NCBI RefSeq assembly: GCF_004664715.2
Contig: NC_051086.1
Coordinates: 71,487,986-71,551,985 of the forward strand
Source: Peromyscus leucopus
Taxonomy: Eukaryota > Chordata > Mammalia > Rodentia > Cricetidae
DNA: 64,000 nt
Direction of reading: 5' to 3'
How positions within the stretch are numbered: position 1 is the stretch's first letter; each line of letters opens with the position of its first letter. Under the pieces are notes generated by a model, which had not been told where the DNA came from, ran no database searches, and was given only the letters and a program-made list of their open reading frames with translations. Shown here in pieces: positions 58,670-64,000 of this stretch. Made by a program: the position numbers and the translations under genes.

Positions 58670-58805
58670 ATGGCAGTTGTGTGGTCAAGCTGTTTTGGGC
58701 TTTATTATGAAATGTTATCTTTGTACAGTACCCCAAATGTGGATCATATCTCTGACCTCCTGAAGGCCAAATCTCAAGAAATTGACTGGTTTCAGTACGT
58801 GGGTA

Positions 58806-59206
58806 TTTTTTGTTTTTGAGACAGGATCTCACTCTATGACTCTCCAGAGTTCTCTTTCTGTAAACCAGGGTGGCCTGGAGCTCACAAAGATCTGCCTGCC
58901 TCTGCCTCCTAAGTGCTGGGATTAAAGGCGTGCATTACCACACCCAGCATCACACAGACACAGTGAAGTTTGCTTTGGCGATTGTTCTTTTTTTATGCTT
59001 ACGTATTGTTTTATGTACACGAGTGTTTTGCCTGAATGTATTTATATGCAGCACTTCTGTGCCAAGTGTCTAAGGAGGTCAGAAGGCCGCATAAGATCCC
59101 CTGGAACTGGAGTTACAAAGGGTTGTGAGCGTCCATACTAGGAATCGAACCTGGGTCCTCTGAAAAAGTGATAAGTGATCTTTACTGCTGAGCCAACTCT
59201 CCAGGA
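58806..59206 (-). repeat. B1 SINE followed by B3 SINE
   Basis: 58,806-58,949 inverse B1 (TTTTTGAGACAGGATCTCAC). 58,985-59,206 inverse B3 (CCCCTGGAACTGGAGTTACA ... AGCCAACTCTCCAGG). Confidence 0.78.
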
Positions 59207-59283
59207 TCTTGTTTTTAAATTTGGAATCAAATTTCTCTGCAGAGACTAAAGCAGTTTAGATTTTTACCGTAAATAAGGATCTT

Positions 59284-59288
59284 GGCCG

Positions 59289-59329
<41 letters not shown>

Positions 59330-59490
59330 ATGCCTTTAATCCCAGCACTGGGGAGGCAGAGGCAGTCGGATCTCTGTGAGTTCGAGGCCAGAGTGAATTC
59401 CAGAACAGGCTCCAAAGCTACACAGAGAAACCCTGTCTCGAAAAACAAAAACAAAAAACAAAACAAAAAAAAAAAAGAAAGAAAAAAAAA
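59284..59490 (+). repeat. B1 SINE with (GGC)13 expansion in its head
   Basis: The normal GGGCGGTGGTGGCGC head is replaced by 13 pure GGC triplets (59,289-59,327), followed by normal B1 body (GCATGCCTTTAATCCC through CTGTCTCGAAAAAC). Confidence 0.93.
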
Positions 59491-59582
59491 CTTGGTCTTA
59501 AATCTTTTGATAGATGAAAACTTATTCTGTAGTTTGATGTGACTGGTGACATCAACATTTGTTCTATGTATTTAGAGACTGT

Positions 59583-60077
59583 GGTGGCTTGAAAGAAAAT
59601 AGTTCCCAAAGGGAGTGGCGCTATTAGGGGGTGTGGCTTTGTTGGAATGGGTGGGGTCTTGTTGGAGGAGGTGTGTCACTGTGGGGGTGCGCTCTGAGGG
59701 TTCATATGTGCTCAGGCTATGCCCACTGAGAGTCTACTTCTTGTGGCCTGCATTTCAACATATAGCAGCTCCTTCTCCAGTACGTCTGCCTGTTCCCTAC
59801 CATGATGATAACAGACTGAACCTCTGACACTGTAAGCTGCCCCCTCAGTTAAATGTTTTCCTTTATAAGAGTTGCAGTGCTTAGCCAGGCATGGTAGTGT
59901 ACACCTTTGATCCCGACACTCAGGAGGCAGAAGCAGGCGGATCTCTGTGAGTTCCAGGACAGACAGGGCTACACAGAGAAACTCTGTCTTGAAAAACAAA
60001 ACAAAGCAAAACAAACAAACAAACAAAGACTGTTGCCATGGTGCCTCTTCACAGCAATAGAATCCTAACTAAGACAC
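59583..60077. repeat. Rodent repeat split by a B1
   Basis: 59,583-59,880 (TGGTGGCTTGAAAGAAAATAG, GGTGTGGCTTTGTTGGAATG) and 60,029-60,077 (ending ATAGAATCCTAACTAAGACAC) form one element. The B1 at 59,881-60,028 is inserted near its right end. Confidence 0.6.
59881..60028 (+). repeat. B1 SINE nested in rodent repeat
   Basis: AGCCAGGCATGGTAGTGTAC through CTTGAAAAACAAAACAAAGC. Confidence 0.85.
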
Positions 60078-60111
60078 TGACCATATCTATGTCTTCGTTT
60101 TTTTTTAAGAA

Positions 60112-60275
60112 TCTGTGTGTGGTGAGACATTTCAATTCTATTACTAGGGAAGCAGAGACAGGCAGATCTCTGTGAGTTCAAGGCCAGTCTGGCCTTCATA
60201 GTGGGTCCCAGGACAGCCAGAGCTACATAGTGAGACCCTGACTTAAATAAATAAATAAAAATAAATAGATTTTTT
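60112..60275 (+). repeat. Diverged B1 SINE
   Basis: GAAGCAGAGACAGGCAGATC, TGAGTTCAAGGCCAGTCTGG, AAATA tail. Confidence 0.75.
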
Positions 60276-60311
60276 AAAAGGTAAAATAAAAATAAAATGC
60301 CATCTTGGCTT

Positions 60312-60402
60312 GGGGATGGATGTAGTAGCTTAGTTGGTAGATGGTAGAGCACTTACCTAGCTTGTTTGGAACCCTGGGTTCAATCCATAGCAGCCCTAAA
60401 AA
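60312..60402 (+). repeat. ID-like or ID-B1 (B4) SINE
   Basis: TTGGGGATGGATGTAGTAGC through CCTGGGTTCAATCCATAGC is ID-like, followed by sequence resembling a B4 tail. Confidence 0.5.
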
Positions 60403-60532
60403 TTCAACATGATAGTATAAGTACCTATAACTGATATCCAACCACTTGAGAGGTAGAGACGAGAGACAGTTCAAGGTCATCCTCTGCCATATAGCCACTT
60501 CAATACTAAAGCCTTGAATTGCCTTCTCCTAT

Positions 60533-60742
60533 AGCTAGGTATGGTGATGCATTCCTGTAATCTCCACACCCTGCAGGCTAGAGCAGGGAGATCATGAGCA
60601 AGCCTAGGGCACCCAGGAAGACCCTGTCTCAATGAAAGAAAACTGCTTTCTGCCAGCAGTAGTGACCTCGAACTCACAGAGATCCGCCTGGCTCTGCCTC
60701 CAGAGTGCTGGGATTAAAGCCGCGCACCACTGCCTCCCGGCT
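60533..60742. repeat. Degraded B1/B4 copy and truncated inverse B1
   Basis: 60,533-60,637 forward (TAGGTATGGTGATGCATTCC). 60,664-60,742 is the head half of an inverse B1 (CTGGGATTAAAGCCGCGCAC). Confidence 0.6.
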
Positions 60743-60989
60743 TGTCTGGTTTTAAAGTATTACCTCCCGGAAAGGGCAGACTGGGCCTAGATGTCCTCTC
60801 ACGAGGCTCCAGTCCTTCATCCTTTCCACAGTATGTGTATGTGTCACTGGTGTGCTCCTCTGGGTTGGCACTGTGCCACATGAGGCTTTGGAGAATCCTC
60901 AAGGAATACGACCCAAACATCCCTTACTCCATGCTGGTTCCCCAGAGGGATGATGTCTTGATGAATTTCCAACTAAAGCCTTAGTGTGC

Positions 60990-61262
60990 TTGGACAACAG
61001 CAGGTGCTGTGGCTTGACTCTGAACATGTGGTGGTCCCCTGCTGGTGGCACAGTCTTGGGAAGTTGTAGAGCCTTTGATACATGGGGACTAATAGAAGTG
61101 AGTCACTAGGGTAGGCCATGAAGGGGATGTCCACCCCGCTTCCTACCTGAGTTCTCTGCTGTCCTGACTGGCCAAGAGGTGAGAGGCTCCCTCCGATCCA
61201 TTTCCCTCCCTTACGCTGCTTCTGTCAGGCATTTTGTCTGAGTAACAAGAGAAATGACTAAT
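60990..61262. repeat. Old rodent repeat related to 59,583 family
   Basis: The segments GCTGTGGCTTGACTCTGAAC, GGTCCCCTGCTGGTGGCAC, AGTGAGTCACTAGGGTAGGCC and a GTAACAAGAGAAATGACTAATG end follow the order of this repeat class. Degraded, no coding. Confidence 0.45.
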
Positions 61263-62630
61263 GCTGTGGGCAAAGTCGCTCCAGCGGGGACACAGGAGAG
61301 CTTCCCTGCTGCTGACACCTGCCAGACTAGGTGTCAGGAAGGGCAACAGGGTAAAGGGGCCAAGATGGAAACCTTATCACTTTGGACCAAGAACCAGCCT
61401 GCCCGTGGGTTCGGCCCAGAAACAGCCTGAGAAAGATGATCTGGGATCTCAGGCTGTTTTTCTTCTTGCATCCTTTCCAGTTCCCTGAGTCCTCAAAATA
61501 AACATTTGAGAAAGGTTCCAAGGCCTATAGTGACTTCATGCATATATTTATTGACTCAGGTTTGTATCCCCCAAGATTTGGGAAGGGTTTCCCTCCCTGG
61601 CATACCCTGCAGAGACCAGCACTGCTCCAGTGAGTACTTTTGTGCCGGAATAAATGTTCACAAAAGTGCAAGGAAGGGCCTCGGAAGAGCAGCCAAGGAC
61701 ACAGGATGTTGAAAACTCTCCTGACCCACGGCTCCTTTAGGCTGGGCCTTTTTATTCTAATCAAAAGACCGCCGGGAGATGATTAGCTCACTCAAGGCAA
61801 GAACAAAGTCCCGGCCCCCATTCCTCCTGTGCACTGAACTGGGCACAGTGGGACCTAAGGAAGTCCTGTACTGACCGCATTGGGTGTACCAGGCACCCAA
61901 GGAGGAGGGAGGAGGAGGAGGGGAAGAGAGGAGGGAGGGGAGGGGGGAGCACTGCCTCTAGGCTACCGGGAGGTTCTAATGAAAAGCCTGCCAGACCTTT
62001 AAGGAGAGCTCCTCCACCAGCAGGCTCTGATTGCTCATTGTGTTTGGTTATAATTAGCAGCATATTCTGCGATGGCAGAGCAGACAGTGAGCAGGAGCAG
62101 GGCTGGGAAAGGCTGCCACCCTCGCAGCCACCAGTCCCCATCTCTGGGCTGCAAAATCTGGGCTCCTCCACTTCTGACCTTGCCTGCCCCGTGTCCTCAG
62201 GCAGGACCCTGGGGTTGGCCAACCTTGACCGCGACTCTGGGCCAACCCTAAACCCCTTTCATGTGCTAAAGAGGCGCTGTCTGCTGACTTAAGGGCGTGG
62301 GCTGAAAATGGGCACCCTGGGGTTCTAGGCCAGGTTTTGTCTGCAACAGAGCAGCAAGGTGACTGCAGGTAAGTGAACGTCAGCTTCCTCAGCTCTGACC
62401 ACAGGAGGCTTTTCTAACGGGTGTGGTGAGACTGAGATAGCTCATGAAAGATGATGGTGCAGGGCTGTCTGTGCGGACCTCTGTGCACAGGGGACTGGAA
62501 CACAGAGAGCACACAGAGACCCACCCCTTCTCCTTTCCGTACTGTCTCCCTGGCCCAGGCCAGGCTCCTCTCCCAAGGGTACTCAGCAGTCTGCTCTTTT
62601 TTCCGCCCCCCACCCCCGTGGCAGCAGCTC

Positions 62631-62631
<1 letters not shown>
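61263..62631. other. SINE-free block, candidate conserved non-coding sequence
   Basis: Unique sequence with TF-site-like AT cores (TTTGGTTATAATTAGCAGC at 62,043, GATGATTAGCTCA at 61,778) and a purine/pyrimidine-rich run at 61,895-61,945. No SINE insertion although both flanks are dense. Regulatory role is inference. Confidence 0.4.
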
Positions 62632-62675
<44 letters not shown>

Positions 62676-62699
62676 CGCGCGCGCGTGCGCGCGCGTGTG
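62632..62699 (+). repeat. (TG)n joined to a (CG)n-rich tract
   Basis: About 40 bp of TG repeats run into GCTCGCGCGCGCGTGCGCGCGCGTGTG-type alternating purine-pyrimidine sequence (described, longest pure part under 20 nt). It is a strong Z-DNA-forming sequence. Confidence 0.93.
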
Positions 62700-62785
62700 C
62701 CTTAGTTCTTTTCACAGATGCTTTTTATTTAACATTTATTTATTTAATTTTTAATTTTTTTAAATTTTTTTGGGGGTGGGGTGGG

Positions 62786-63105
62786 GTTCGAGACAGGGTT
62801 TCTCTGTGTTGTTTTGGAGCCTTTCCTGGAACTAACTCTGTAGCCCAGGCTGGCCTCGAACTCCCAGAGATCTGCCTGTCTCTGCCTCCCAGTGCTGGGA
62901 TTCAAGACATGCGCCACCACCGTCCGGCACATTTCTTTATTTATGAGGGGTACAAACATGCCACCATACATGTATGGAGGTCAGAGGACAATTTATGGGA
63001 GTTGGCTCTCTCCTTTCACCAGGTGGGTCCTGGGGATTGAACTTGGGTCGTTAGTCTTGGTGGCAAGCACCTTTATTCACTGAGCCATCTAGCTGGCCGC
63101 ATGCC
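62786..63105 (-). repeat. B1 SINE followed by B3-like fragment
   Basis: 62,786-62,929 inverse B1 (TTCGAGACAGGGTTTCTCTG). 62,931-63,105 inverse B3-like (GGGGATTGAACTTGGGTCGT, GAGCCATCTAGCTGGCC). Confidence 0.75.
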
Positions 63106-63271
63106 TTAGTTAGATCTCAGTTTCTATGTGACTGTGTGACCTGTCCCAGCAGAATGGTCTCACACATTTTAAACTGTGACCTTTGAAATAAAGCTTATGG
63201 TACATAGTGAACCCACATAGGTACAAGCAGATAGAAAACAAACTTCATGAAATACTTATCCAAACCAGGCC

Positions 63272-63382
63272 AGGCGTGGTGGTGGCACATACCTTTAATT
63301 CCAGGTAGCAGAGACAGGCAGATCTGCAGAGTGAGTTCCAGGACAGCCACAGCTCTGTAGAGAGATCCTTTCTCTCTCTCTC

Positions 63383-63412
<30 letters not shown>
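63272..63412 (+). repeat. Partial B1 SINE with long A tail
   Basis: AGGCCAGGCGTGGTGGTGGC, internal deletion, CTCTCTCTCTC and about 30 A residues. Confidence 0.8.
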
Positions 63413-63413
<1 letters not shown>

Positions 63414-63754
63414 AAAAGAAAAGAGAAAAGTAAAAAAGAAAGAAGAGAAATACTTATCTAAACCAAGTGCAATGCACTCTGATCTGTTCTGTTTTCCATC
63501 AAATGTATCCATGTATATATAGTATATAATAGTTTATATGTGATATATTATTGATATGTTTTGATCACTCTACTCAAGTTTTACTGCATATAAAATAGCC
63601 TTGAAGTTTTGCCAAAATTCAGGACCTACATCTGATTTTATGACAACAGTGGACTGAGACCAATATAACCAAAGCACCCCACATGAAGAGGCCAGTTATC
63701 TCTTACATTATGGATGTCCAAGCTGGGCAGTGGCACACACCGTTAATCCCAGTG

Positions 63755-63860
63755 AATGAAAAATAAATAAATAAAAGGAAAAGAACATGGCTGGTCCCAG
63801 GTATCAGCACCAGATGAATGAAAAAAAGAAAAGGGAAAGAATATGGCTGGTCCTAGGTAC
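63755..63860 (+). repeat. Imperfect tandem duplication of about 60 bp
   Basis: GAATGAAAAATAAAT...AACATGGCTGGTCCCAGGTA is followed by GATGAATGAAAAAAAG...AATATGGCTGGTCCTAGGTA. The pair follows a B1-like remnant (63,722-63,752). Confidence 0.7.
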
Positions 63861-64000
63861 CGTGGAGTAGAAGGTTTGTTACGGATATGTAGGAGAGCAT
63901 AGGCAGAGGCAGGGACCTCTGGGAGCGTCCAGAGTGGACATGACCTGCGGGGCTTTTACCCACCAACCCCACAGCTCCCCAGAGTTTTCTTGAGTGTGGG

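Larger units (their letters stand above)
53300..58673 (-). mobile_element. Complete, young, non-coding LTR retroelement (gammaretrovirus/ERV1-type, VL30-like)
   Basis: A 5,366-bp element (53,304-58,669) is flanked by a 4-bp target duplication ATGG (53,300-53,303 and 58,670-58,673). It has two 612-bp LTRs in direct orientation, a primer-binding site next to the 5' LTR and a polypurine tract next to the 3' LTR. These place transcription on the minus strand. Comparing the LTRs base by base I find no difference, so insertion should be recent. A 4-bp duplication and a near tRNA-Pro primer site are typical of gammaretrovirus-like (ERV1) elements. The 4,142-bp interior shows no gag, pol or env that I recognise. 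An element of this size with retroviral signals but no proteins resembles rodent VL30 elements, which depend on proteins from another virus. Family assignment is inference. Confidence 0.9.

Noticed and set aside
59282..59542. Plus-strand frame with a poly-Arg run
   Set aside because: Translation of the GGC expansion in a B1.

Overview
This window is rodent nuclear DNA: one small protein gene in a CpG island, surrounded by a dense carpet of SINEs, microsatellites, decayed L1 and LTR elements. B1, B2, B3/B4-like and ID SINEs are all present, which restricts it to muroid-type rodents. Many young B1 copies carry the 'ggaaaggcgcaaagctac' variant, and two copies of a cricetid-type LTR are present. 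This suggests a cricetid, most likely Peromyscus-like, rather than Mus or Rattus; the species call is an inference from memory of the repeats.

The only supported protein-coding gene is Dynll2 (dynein light chain LC8-type 2) on the minus strand, about 10,157-18,748. A GC-rich non-coding exon 1 lies in a CpG-island promoter (CCAAT, GC boxes, TATA-like element). Exon 2 encodes residues 1-44, and exon 3 encodes residues 45-89 plus a ~1.8 kb 3' UTR ending at an ATTAAA poly(A) signal. The 89-codon reading frame is intact with canonical splice sites. Its sequence matches DYNLL2 rather than DYNLL1.

Layout: 1-10.1 kb is repeat-rich DNA downstream of Dynll2. 10.1-18.9 kb is Dynll2. 19-52.9 kb is upstream intergenic DNA with nested SINEs, a shattered ancient L1 (about 25.5-29.2 kb, minus strand), two cricetid-type LTRs (27.5-28.0 and 35.0-35.7 kb), a MIR, and long GAA, CAG, TC and CA tracts. 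53.3-58.7 kb is a complete, apparently very young LTR retroelement: two 612-bp LTRs that I read as identical, a 4-bp ATGG target duplication, a near-match tRNA-Pro primer site, a polypurine tract, and a 4.1-kb interior with no recognisable gag, pol or env. It sits in or beside an older related LTR. 58.7-64 kb is intergenic DNA again, with a SINE-free block at 61.3-62.6 kb that may be regulatory.

No functional RNA gene, CRISPR array or bacterial-type feature was found. The most interesting object is the non-coding, VL30-like proviral element with its perfectly preserved retrotransposition signals. SINE and LTR limits are by eye and are usually good to about 10-20 bp; limits set by a target-site duplication are exact.
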